Assembly: GCA_036258175.1 (NCBI GenBank)
Contig: DATAEE010000279.1
Coordinates: 1-64,000, forward strand
Length of the DNA stretch: 64,000 bases
Direction of reading: 5' to 3'
From: DATAEE01 sp036258175
GTDB taxonomy: Bacteria; Acidobacteriota; Vicinamibacteria; Vicinamibacterales; 2-12-FULL-66-21
Positions within the stretch are counted from its first letter, which is position 1; each line of letters begins with the position of its first letter. This document shows positions 44,717-51,857 of this stretch, in pieces. Below the pieces are notes generated by a model, which was given only the letters and a program-made list of their open reading frames with translations, ran no database searches and was not told the DNA's origin. The translations under genes and the position numbers were made by a program.

Positions 44717-46291
44717 CTACCGCGCGTACTCAACAGCCCGCGTCTCGCGAATGACCGTGACCTTGATCTGGCCCGGGTATTCGAGCTCGTTCTCGATCCG
44801 CTTGGCGATGTCCTTGGAGAGCCAGACGGTCTCCTCGTCCGAGATCTTCTCGCTTTCGACCATGATGCGGATCTCGCGTCCCGCCTGGAGCGCAAAGGCC
44901 TTTGACACCCCGGGGAACGAGTCGGCGATCCCTTCGAGCTTTTCCAGGCGCTTGACGTAGGACTCGAGGATGTCGCGGCGCGCGCCCGGCCGCGCGGCGG
45001 AAATCGCGTCCGCCGCCTGGACGATCATCGCCTCGAGCGACGGCCAGTCGATGTCCATGTGGTGCGCCGCGACGGCCATCACGACCGCCTCGTTCTCGCC
45101 GTGCTTGCGGAGGAAGTCGATGCCCAGCTCCAGGTGCGTGCCCTGGAGATCGCGGTCGATCGCCTTGCCGATGTCGTGCACGAAGGCGGCGCGGGCGGCG
45201 ACGTGACCGTTGATGCCGAGCTCCTTGGCCATGATGCCCGCGAGAAACGCGACTTCCTTCGAATGATTCAGCACGTTCTGGCCATAGCTCGTCCGGAACT
45301 TGAGCTTGCCCATCAGCCGGAGGATCTCGGGATGGAGGTCGAAGAGCCCGAGCTCGAACGCGGCCGCCTCGCCGTCCTTCCGGACAGTGTCCTCCATGTC
45401 CGTTTTCACTTTTTCGACGACTTCTTCGATGCGGGCCGGATGGATGCGGCCGTCCGCGACGAGCCGCTCGATCGTCTGGCGCGCGACCTCGCGGCGGAAG
45501 GGATCGAAGCTCGACAAGATGATGGCGCCGGGCGTGTCATCCACGATCAGCTCGACGCCCGTCGCGAGCTCGAGCGCGCGGATGTTGCGACCCTCGCGCC
45601 CGATGATTCGGCCCTTCAAATCGTCGCTGGGCAGGTCGACCACCGAGACGGTCGTTTCGATCGCGTGCTCGGCGGCGCTCCGCTGGATAGCGTCGGCGAT
45701 GATCTGTTGCGCGCGGGCGCCGGCCATCTCGCGCGCCTCGGCCTCGATGCGCTTGACGAGGTTGGCCGCATCGCGGCGGGCTTCCGATTCGATCTGCCGG
45801 AGGAGGAGCTCTTTGGCTTCGTCGTGCGTCAGCCCCGCGACGCGCTGCAGCTCGCGCTGCCGCTCGGCGGCGAGCTGCTCGGCGCGGGCGACGGCCGCCT
45901 CGGCCGCCTTCTCGCGATCCCCGATCGCCCGTTCTTTGCTGCGCAGCTCCTGGTCGAGTTTGTCGGACGCGGTGATCCGCTCGGCGAGCGCGCGCGTCTT
46001 GTCGGCGAGCGTCTGTTCGAGGGTCGAGATTTCCTGCCGGCGGGCGCGGACTTCGCGCTCGGCGCCGGCGGCCAGCTCGTGGGCTTTTTCCTTCGCCTCG
46101 AGGAGCGCTTCCTTCTTCTTCGTTTCCGAATCGCGCTCCGCGTCGCGGAGTACTCTGAGGGCCTGCTCTTCAGCGCGACCTATGGTTTCGGCCGCGATCC
46201 GCTTGCGGTTGGCTACCCACCACGCGAAGACCAACCCCGCGGCGAGCAGCGTGACGAGGACATTGATGGCGATCCCGAGCTGGAAGGGCAT
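44717..46291 (-). CDS. rny: Ribonuclease Y
   Basis: RNase Y is the membrane-anchored endoribonuclease that starts mRNA decay. The 524-residue protein has an N-terminal TM helix (IAINVLVTLLAAGLVFAWWV), a long coiled coil rich in Ala, Glu and Arg (residues 30-190), a KH domain (LKGRIIGREGRNIRALELATGVELIVDD) and an HD domain (HSKEVAFLAGIMAKEL, AFVHDIGKAIDR). ATG 46291 has only a weak SD. It lies downstream of 6S RNA and may share read-through. Confidence 0.96.
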   Translation of the reverse strand: MPFQLGIAINVLVTLLAAGLVFAWWVANRKRIAAETIGRAEEQALRVLRDAERDSETKKKEALLEAKEKAHELAAGAEREVRARRQEISTLEQTLADKTRALAERITASDKLDQELRSKERAIGDREKAAEAAVARAEQLAAERQRELQRVAGLTHDEAKELLLRQIESEARRDAANLVKRIEAEAREMAGARAQQIIADAIQRSAAEHAIETTVSVVDLPSDDLKGRIIGREGRNIRALELATGVELIVDDTPGAIILSSFDPFRREVARQTIERLVADGRIHPARIEEVVEKVKTDMEDTVRKDGEAAAFELGLFDLHPEILRLMGKLKFRTSYGQNVLNHSKEVAFLAGIMAKELGINGHVAARAAFVHDIGKAIDRDLQGTHLELGIDFLRKHGENEAVVMAVAAHHMDIDWPSLEAMIVQAADAISAARPGARRDILESYVKRLEKLEGIADSFPGVSKAFALQAGREIRIMVESEKISDEETVWLSKDIAKRIENELEYPGQIKVTVIRETRAVEYAR

Positions 46292-46312
46292 TGAGAGCGC
46301 CTGTATGAAAAA

Positions 46313-46491
46313 GGCCCCGCTTTGCCGTGTGGGGGGGTCGGATGAACCTGCAAAAGCAGGTGGAACCGCTGTATCAGCCGCGCTTCAGGCTTCCTCGCGC
46401 CGAGGCATGCACACCGCGCGACGTCGCGATCCTCTTGGGGTTATAGCATCGGCTCAAACGAGCCCCCGAACCATCACGCGCAAAGCAGGGA
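46313..46491 (-). ncRNA. ssrS: 6S RNA
   Basis: The minus strand between zapA and rny matches 6S RNA in sequence and fold. TGAGCCGAT (46456-46448) and the segment GTGTGCATGCCTCGG...GAGGAAGCCT repeat conserved words of E. coli 6S RNA. The ends pair: CCCTGCTTTGC at the 5' end with GCAAAGCGGGG at the 3' end, followed by CCTTTTT. Length is about 179 nt. 6S RNA binds the housekeeping RNA polymerase holoenzyme by mimicking an open promoter. A zapA neighbour is the common place for ssrS. Ends are approximate. Confidence 0.9.
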
Positions 46492-46496
46492 ACCCG

Positions 46497-46524
46497 ATAA
46501 CAGTCTGACCGGGGATCTTATCAC
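46497..46524 (-). promoter_or_regulatory. Promoter of 6S RNA
   Basis: On the minus strand GTGATA (46524-46519) and TGTTAT (46502-46497) are spaced by 16 bases, and the proposed 6S RNA 5' end lies about six bases after the -10 box. Confidence 0.5.
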
Positions 46525-46544
46525 GCCCGACCGTAAGGTCGGGC
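46525..46544 (-). terminator. Hairpin after zapA
   Basis: GCCCGACC and GGTCGGGC form a perfect 8-base-pair stem around a four-base loop, 13 bases after the zapA stop and just before the 6S promoter. There is no T tract; it probably ends or processes the upstream transcript. Confidence 0.5.
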
Positions 46545-46556
46545 GGCGGCGGGAGG

Positions 46557-46892
46557 CTATCCAGTGACGATTCGGGCAGAATCGACGGTCCCGATGGCTT
46601 CGTCGAGCAGCTGTTCGAGCGCGGCGGCCCGCTCGGCCCATTGCTCGCGCTCCCCGTCGCCCGACTGGCGCGCGCGGAACAGTTCGTCGGCGATGTTGAG
46701 CGCTGCGAGGACCGCCACCTTCAACGAGTCGCCGGTCGCGGTCTCCCTGACCGCCAGCCGCATCTTCGCGTCGACATACGCCGCCAGCTCGGCGACGTAG
46801 GCCCGATCGAGCGCGCTGCGGATGGGATACCGCTGACCGCCGATCTCGACCGTGACGACGCGGGTCTCTGCTTTGGTGGTGTCTGGCTTCAT
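46557..46892 (-). CDS. zapA: Cell division protein ZapA
   Basis: ZapA binds and bundles FtsZ at the division ring. The 111-residue protein has the ZapA opening VVTVEIGGQRYPIRSALDRAYVAELAAYVDAKMR, then LKVAVLAALNIADELF and a C-terminal coiled coil. ATG 46892 (MKPDTT) is chosen; TTG 46898 is in frame. It follows a ZapB-like gene and precedes ssrS, a conserved order. Confidence 0.93.
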   Translation of the reverse strand: MKPDTTKAETRVVTVEIGGQRYPIRSALDRAYVAELAAYVDAKMRLAVRETATGDSLKVAVLAALNIADELFRARQSGDGEREQWAERAAALEQLLDEAIGTVDSARIVTG

Positions 46893-46904
46893 TGCCAAGA
46901 ACTC

Positions 46905-46974
46905 TGTAGGGACTAGGGACTAGGGACTAGCGACGCCCGCTCGCGTGTCAGTCCCTAGTCCCAAGTCCCTTCAG
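46905..46974. repeat. GGGACTAG dispersed repeat with inverted half
   Basis: Three GGGACTAG units (46912-46930) are followed, after a short spacer, by CAGTCCCTAGTCCCAAGTCCCT in inverse orientation. A closely similar element lies at 50981-51068 between rplT and rpmI. It separates zapA from the ZapB-like gene. Confidence 0.75.
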
Positions 46975-46976
46975 AG

Positions 46977-47252
46977 TCACAGATTGAGCGCCTCGATCCG
47001 GTGCAGCATCTCTGCGACTCGCGCGCGAATCAGTTCGCGCTCCTCGCGCAGCGTTCCGACCTCGCTCGACGCCCCTTCGACGTCGGAGAGCCGCGCCCGG
47101 GCTGCCTCGAGCTCGCGGCCCAGACGCTGGTTGTCCGCCTCGAGCCGCGAATGCTCCGCCGCCTGGCGCGCGTTGTCGGAGCGCAACCGATCGACCATGC
47201 TCACCAGCAGCTTGATCTTCTCCTCGAGCCGATCGATCGCCTCGAGGTCCAT
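46977..47252 (-). CDS. ZapB-like coiled-coil protein
   Basis: The 91-residue product is almost wholly coiled coil: MDLEAIDRLEEKIKLLVSMVDRLRSDNARQAAEHSRLEADNQRLGRELEAARARL with clear heptads. Size, composition and the neighbour zapA suggest a ZapB-type division protein, which links ZapA to the nucleoid. The frame is open further upstream, but MDLEAIDRLEE is the likely start (ATG 47252). The family assignment is from context and fold class. Confidence 0.75.
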   Translation of the reverse strand: MDLEAIDRLEEKIKLLVSMVDRLRSDNARQAAEHSRLEADNQRLGRELEAARARLSDVEGASSEVGTLREERELIRARVAEMLHRIEALNL

Positions 47253-47349
47253 CGACTGCCGCGACACGGCTGCTGTTGCTGATCTCGCCACAAGTCCTCC
47301 GCCGGGTATGGTTGTCTCTGTTCTATCTGCGTTTATCTGCGGTTCGGTT
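47253..47349. repeat. Intergenic stretch with ATCTGCG repeat words
   Basis: Between pheT and the coiled-coil gene lies TCTATCTGCGTTTATCTGCGGTTCGGTTCTATCTGCGG, three ATCTGCG words in about 35 bases. It is a short repeat of unknown role. Confidence 0.5.
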
Positions 47350-49446
47350 CTATCTGCGGCTGGCGCCGTGCTCGCGCGCGAGCGCAGCGACGATCGCGTC
47401 CATGCTGCGATCCACCTCCGCATCCGTCAGCGTGCGATCCGGTGCGCGGAACGTGAGGTGGAACGACAGACTTATCTGGCCCTCCGGAATCCCTTTGCCT
47501 TGATACCGATCGAACTCTGCGATCGACTCGAGCTCGTTCGGCGCCGCCGCACGGATAGTGCCACGAACAGCCGCCGCAGGCAAGGTATCTGACACGAGCA
47601 CGGAGAGATCGCGCACGATCGATGGATAGCGGGGAAGCGGCGTTACTCGCAAATCGTCACGTCCGGTTGCCGCGGCCGCGAGCCGGTCGAGGTCGATCTC
47701 GGCGACATACACGGCATCGGCCCCCGGCACGCCGCGCGCTGCGGCGATCGAGGGCTGAAGCTGACCGGCGACGCCGAGCGCGAGGCCCGGGTTGGGGCCC
47801 CCTGCCGCGATCGATACCATTGCGCTGCGTCCGGGCACGAGCCAGTCGACGGTCCCCGGCGAGAACTCGACTGCCGTCCCCGTCGCTTCGGCAAGGCGCT
47901 CGACGGCGCCACGCAGGTCGAAGAAGTCCACCTCGCGTCCGGTTCCGCTCCAATGCTCCGGGGATCCGGCGCCCGTCCAGGCGAGCCCGACTTTCCGCGC
48001 CTCACCGTCGGTGGCCGAGAACGCCGTGCCGATCTCGAACAGTCGCACGTCGCGCCGTTCGCGCCGACGGTTGTGGGCGACGGCATCGACGAGACAGGGG
48101 ACGAGCGACGGCCGCAGCACGGCGAACGACTCCGACAGCGGATTCGCGATTGGGACGAGCGAAGTCGAGGTGCCATTCCCGGCAAAGGGCGTCGCCGCCT
48201 CCTGTTCGATGAACGTGAACGTCACCGCTTCGGCAAATCCGGCGCCGGCCAGCGTTTCGCGGACGAGCGCCGCGCGCGCGATCCGCGGATCGTGAGGAGG
48301 GGAAATCGCATCGAGCGCCGGGAACGTCGTCGGAAGCCGGTCGTAGCCGTAGTGCCGGCCGACATCCTCGATGAGATCCGCCTCACGCGCGACGTCGACG
48401 CGCCAGGACGGCACCGACACGAGCCAGCCTTCTTCCCCCTTGCTCGACCGCACCGGCGTCGACGTGAAGCCGAGGCCCATGAGGATCCGTTCGACGTCAC
48501 TCGAGGGGACATCGGCGCCGAGCAGGCGCGCGATCTGAGGGCGGCGGAGCGCCAGCCGCAGAGACGGCCGGGGCGCGGGATATCGATCGATGATCGGACC
48601 CTTGGGCTCGCCCGCGCCGATCTTCGCAAACAGCTCGGCGACCCGGCGAATGGCGGCCAGCGGGCCGTTGATGTCCGCCCCACGCTCGAACCGCGTGGAC
48701 GCTTCCGTCTTCAGCCCGAGCCGTTTCGCCGTTCGCCGCACGCTGGCCGGCTGGAACCACGCGCTTTCGAGCGCCACGAGCGTCGTGTGCGGCGTGACCT
48801 CGGATTCGGCTCCGCCCATAACTCCGCCGATCGCCTGCGGGCGTTCGCTGTCGGCGATCACCAGCATGTCCGCCTCGAGCTTGCGGTCGACACCGTCGAG
48901 CGTGCGAATGGTCTCGCCGGCGCGCGCGCGCCTGATACGCAGCGCGCGGCCGCCGAGACGCTCGAGATCGAACGCATGCGTCGGATGGCCGCGCTCGATC
49001 ATCGTGTAGTTGGTCGCGTCGACGATGTTGTTGATCGGACGGACCCCGGCGGCGTGGAGACGGTCCTGCATCCACGACGGCGAGTCGCCGACTTTCACCT
49101 GGAAGACCTGGGCCGCGTATCGCGGACACAGGTCGGCATTCTCGATGACGACGTCGAGATCCGGTTGGGTCTCGTGTTCAGACTCCTCGAGGGGCCGGTC
49201 TTTAGACCGGCCCGATCCCAACGGATCTTCGAACGCAACTCCGTACGCGGTCGCCACCTCACGCGCAAACCCAATCACGCTCAGGCAATCCGGGCGGTTA
49301 GCCGTGACCTCGAGGTCGATAACCGGCAACGGCTTGTGCTCGATCGTCGCCACCTCGAATCCGCGCAGGCCCAGCGTCTCGGCGAGCCGCTCCGGTTCGT
49401 CAGACACCTTCACGAAGTCCTGGAGCCACGGGTAGACGAGCTTCAC
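47350..49446 (-). CDS. pheT: Phenylalanine-tRNA ligase beta subunit, lacking the N-terminal tRNA-binding domain
   Basis: The 698-residue subunit has B1 (MKLVYPWLQDFVKVSDEPERLAETLGLRGFEV), then directly IDLEVTANRPDCLSVIGFAREVA, the B3/B4 editing domain, B5 (PRPSLRLALRRPQIARLLG), the catalytic-like core (EADLIEDVGRHYGYDRLPTTFP) and the C-terminal anticodon-binding domain (LPRYPSIVRDLSVLVSD ... LSFHLTFRAPDRTLTD). Compared with E. coli PheT (795 residues), the roughly 100-residue EMAP/OB tRNA-binding insert after B1 is missing. GTG 49446 overlaps the pheS stop (GTGA). Confidence 0.94.
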   Translation of the reverse strand: MKLVYPWLQDFVKVSDEPERLAETLGLRGFEVATIEHKPLPVIDLEVTANRPDCLSVIGFAREVATAYGVAFEDPLGSGRSKDRPLEESEHETQPDLDVVIENADLCPRYAAQVFQVKVGDSPSWMQDRLHAAGVRPINNIVDATNYTMIERGHPTHAFDLERLGGRALRIRRARAGETIRTLDGVDRKLEADMLVIADSERPQAIGGVMGGAESEVTPHTTLVALESAWFQPASVRRTAKRLGLKTEASTRFERGADINGPLAAIRRVAELFAKIGAGEPKGPIIDRYPAPRPSLRLALRRPQIARLLGADVPSSDVERILMGLGFTSTPVRSSKGEEGWLVSVPSWRVDVAREADLIEDVGRHYGYDRLPTTFPALDAISPPHDPRIARAALVRETLAGAGFAEAVTFTFIEQEAATPFAGNGTSTSLVPIANPLSESFAVLRPSLVPCLVDAVAHNRRRERRDVRLFEIGTAFSATDGEARKVGLAWTGAGSPEHWSGTGREVDFFDLRGAVERLAEATGTAVEFSPGTVDWLVPGRSAMVSIAAGGPNPGLALGVAGQLQPSIAAARGVPGADAVYVAEIDLDRLAAAATGRDDLRVTPLPRYPSIVRDLSVLVSDTLPAAAVRGTIRAAAPNELESIAEFDRYQGKGIPEGQISLSFHLTFRAPDRTLTDAEVDRSMDAIVAALAREHGASRR

Positions 49447-50489
49447 AGCGGAAACTGCTCCAGAAAACGGAGATCGTTCTCGTAGAACAGACGGATGTCG
49501 CCCACGTCGTAGGTCAGCATCGCGACGCGCTCGATCCCCATGCCGAACGCGAAGCCCGTGTAGCGCTCGGGATCGTAGCCGACCGCCTCGAACACCGCCG
49601 GGTGCACCATCCCGCTGCCGAGGATCTCCAGCCATCCAGACTGTTTGCAGACCGCGCAGCCGCGGCCGCCGCACCGGATGCAGGAGATGTCGAGCTCGGC
49701 GCTCGGCTCGGTGTACGGGAAGAAGCTCGGACGGAAGCGCACGCGCGTATTGGCGCCGAACATCTCGCGCGCGAAGGTGAAGAGCGTCCCTTTCAGATCG
49801 GCGAGCGAGATCCGTTTGCCGACGACGAGCGCTTCGAACTGCGAGAACATCGGCGTGTGCGTGAGATCGAGATTGTCGCGGCGATACACGCGCCCGGGCG
49901 ACAGGATGCGCACCGGCGGCTGGTGCGTCTCCATGTACCGGATCTGCATGCCCGAGGTATGCGTTCGCAGCAGCGTCGCGGGCCGGCCGAGGCCCGGCAG
50001 CTCCGACGCGAGATACAGGGTGTCCTGCATGTCGCGCGCCGGGTGCTCCGGCGGCATGTTGAGCGCCTCGAAGTTGTGGTAGTCGTCTTCGAGCTCGGGC
50101 CCCTCGACGATCTCGAACCCCATGCGCGTGAAGATCGCCTCCACGCGATCGCGCACGATGGTCAGCGGGTGCCGGCGGCCGAGCGGCAGACGGCGGCCGG
50201 GCAGCGTCACATCGACCGCGCCGGCCGGGGCGCGCGCCGCCTCGATCGCCAGCTCGCGCTCGGCGAGCCGCTGTTCGATGTCGACTTTCAGGGAGTTGGC
50301 CTGCTGTCCAAGCGCTGGACGCTCCGCCGCCGGCGCTGTCGCGACGCCTTTCAGGAGCGCCGAGACGAGTCCACCCTTGCGCGCAAGGTAGCGGTCGCGC
50401 ACCGCGCGCAGATCGGCCTCGCTCGCGACCGTCGCAAGGTCGCGGTCGAACTGGGCGCGCAGGTCGTCGATAGTGGGAGCGCTGGACAT
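49443..50489 (-). CDS. pheS: Phenylalanine-tRNA ligase alpha subunit
   Basis: The 348-residue catalytic subunit has an N-terminal coiled coil, class II motif 2 (VRFRPSFFPYTEPSAELDISC) and motif 3 (GFAFGMGIERVAMLTYDVGDIR), plus LLRTHTSGMQIRYM. It charges tRNA-Phe with PheT. A Cys group CIRCGGRGCAVCKQSGW is typical of the alpha subunit. ATG 50489 begins the gene; 117 bases with a GC-rich inverted repeat separate it from rplT. Confidence 0.96.
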   Translation of the reverse strand: MSSAPTIDDLRAQFDRDLATVASEADLRAVRDRYLARKGGLVSALLKGVATAPAAERPALGQQANSLKVDIEQRLAERELAIEAARAPAGAVDVTLPGRRLPLGRRHPLTIVRDRVEAIFTRMGFEIVEGPELEDDYHNFEALNMPPEHPARDMQDTLYLASELPGLGRPATLLRTHTSGMQIRYMETHQPPVRILSPGRVYRRDNLDLTHTPMFSQFEALVVGKRISLADLKGTLFTFAREMFGANTRVRFRPSFFPYTEPSAELDISCIRCGGRGCAVCKQSGWLEILGSGMVHPAVFEAVGYDPERYTGFAFGMGIERVAMLTYDVGDIRLFYENDLRFLEQFPL

Positions 50490-50607
50490 CGATGCGGGCT
50501 GTCGGCTTCTTTTGGTGCTCGCGGGACCCCACCCCCGCTCGCTCGCGCTCGCGGGTCCGGGCCTCCAGCCCGGACTTCCCTCCGGCCGCTCGCGCGGGCC
50601 GCAGGCG

Positions 50608-50967
50608 CTAGCGCGCTCTTGCTTCCTTCACCTGCTCGGCAATCTTCGCAAATGCGGCCGGCTCGGTCACGGCCAGGTCGGCGAGCATCTTCCGATCGAG
50701 CGGCACGTTGGCGGTCTTCAGGCCGCTGATCAGCTGTCCGTAGGTCAGACCGTGCTCGCGGGCCGCGGCGTTGATCCGGACGACCCACAGCCGGCGGAAG
50801 TCGCGCTTCTTGCGGCGGCGTCCGACGAACGCGTACTTGAGCGCCGTGTCAACGGATTCTTTCGCCGAACGATAGAGCTTGCTCTTCGTCTGATAGAAGC
50901 CTTTGGCGCGTGACAGGAGCTTCTTCCGCTTCGCGCGCCGGACGTTTCCACGTTTTACTCTCGGCAT
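50608..50967 (-). CDS. rplT: Ribosomal protein bL20
   Basis: The 119-residue protein begins MPRVKRGNVRRAKRKKLLSRAKGFY and contains LWVVRINAAAREHGLTYGQLISGLK, as in all L20 proteins. It is an early 50S assembly protein. ATG 50967 has GGAG at nine bases; the GTG two codons earlier is less likely. It stands in the conserved thrS-infC-rpmI-rplT-pheST order. Confidence 0.97.
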   Translation of the reverse strand: MPRVKRGNVRRAKRKKLLSRAKGFYQTKSKLYRSAKESVDTALKYAFVGRRRKKRDFRRLWVVRINAAAREHGLTYGQLISGLKTANVPLDRKMLADLAVTEPAAFAKIAEQVKEARAR

Positions 50968-51077
50968 TTCCACATCTCCGTAGGGACTAGGGATCAGGGA
51001 CTTGGAACTAGCGTTGTCCCATGACCCATCGTCGCAATGCCTAGTCCCTCGTTCCTAGTCCCCAGTCCCTGCCAGCG
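50968..51077. repeat. Second GGGACTAG dispersed repeat
   Basis: TAGGGACTAGGGATCAGGGACTTGG (from about 50980) is followed by the inverse CCTAGTCCC and CTAGTCCCCAGTCCC (to about 51068). It resembles the element at 46905-46974 and lies between rplT and rpmI, where an L20-binding leader is sometimes found. Confidence 0.7.
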
Positions 51078-51275
51078 TCAGTCGTACGGCAGCATCATCC
51101 GCAGCTTGGCCGCGTCCACCGGGGCGACCGTGTCGGTGCCCTTCAGCTTGCGCTTCCGCGACCGCGCCTTGCTCGTGAGGATGTGCTGCTTGAACGCCTT
51201 GCTCCGCTTGAACTTGCCACGCGCGGTCCGCTTGAACCGCTTCGAAGCGCCTTTGTGTGTTTTCAGTTTTGGCAT
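51078..51275 (-). CDS. rpmI: Ribosomal protein bL35
   Basis: The 65-residue basic protein MPKLKTHKGASKRFKRTARGKF...SRKRKLKG is L35. Two residues upstream (MRP) are in frame, but MPKLKTHKG is the universal start (ATG 51275). Part of the infC-rpmI-rplT group. Confidence 0.97.
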   Translation of the reverse strand: MPKLKTHKGASKRFKRTARGKFKRSKAFKQHILTSKARSRKRKLKGTDTVAPVDAAKLRMMLPYD

Positions 51276-51310
51276 AGGTCTCATCAGCAGCCCTGAAGGG
51301 CTGCGCTACG

Positions 51311-51847
51311 TCATTTTCTCTTCGCCGACAGGATCGTGTGCATCTGGTTGCCTTCCTTCTGCGGCTCGGACTCGGCAACCGCCACCTGCGACAGTTCCTC
51401 GATCAAGCGCTCCAGCACGCGGCGGCCGATCTCCGGGTGCGCGTTTTCACGGCCGCGGAAGAAGATGGTCGCCTTCACTTTGTCCCCTTCGGCGAGGAAC
51501 CGCTCGATGTGCTTCTTCTTGAACTGATAGTCGTGCTCGTCGACCTTCGGGCGGAACTTGATCTCCTTGACCTCGATGACCTTCTGGTGCTTCCGCGCCT
51601 GACGGGCCCGCTTCTGTTCCGTGTACTGGTACTTCCCGAAGTCCATAATCCGGCAGACGGGCGGGTTGGCCGTCGGCGAGATCTCGACGAGATCCAGCCC
51701 TTTCTGCCGCGCGATGGCCAGCCCCTGCGCCGGCGCCATGATACCGAGCTGCTGCCCGGTGTCGTCGATCACCCGGACTTCCCGGACCCGGATCCGCTCG
51801 TTCACCCGCGCTCGGTCATCCCTGCGCGGCGATCTGTCGAATGCGAT
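51311..51847 (-). CDS. infC: Translation initiation factor IF-3, probable ATC start
   Basis: IF3 checks start codons on the 30S subunit. The frame shows VNERIRVREVRVIDDTGQQLGIM, GLDLVEISPTANPPVCRIMDFGKYQY, EVKEIKFRPKVDEHDYQFK and FFRGRENAHPEIGRRVL. The first ATG/GTG-type codon is GTG 51805, but a perfect AGGAGG (51857-51852) lies four bases before an in-frame ATC (51847), giving the usual acidobacterial-like N-terminus AFDRSPRRDDRARVNERIR. A rare AUU/AUC/AUA-type start is the known basis of IF3 autoregulation. About 178 residues. The SD overlaps the thrS stop codon. Confidence 0.93.
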   Translation of the reverse strand: MAFDRSPRRDDRARVNERIRVREVRVIDDTGQQLGIMAPAQGLAIARQKGLDLVEISPTANPPVCRIMDFGKYQYTEQKRARQARKHQKVIEVKEIKFRPKVDEHDYQFKKKHIERFLAEGDKVKATIFFRGRENAHPEIGRRVLERLIEELSQVAVAESEPQKEGNQMHTILSAKRK

Positions 51848-51851
51848 ATGG

Positions 51852-51857
51852 CCTCCT
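51852..51857 (-). promoter_or_regulatory. Ribosome binding site that sets the ATC start of infC
   Basis: AGGAGG on the minus strand overlaps the thrS TAG stop (51858-51856) and lies four bases before the ATC at 51847-51845. No other SD is near GTG 51805. Confidence 0.75.

Noticed and set aside
47350..50532. A 1,060-residue reading frame covering pheT and much of pheS
   Set aside because: The upstream third is a shadow in the wrong frame of pheS; the real pheT begins at GTG 49446.
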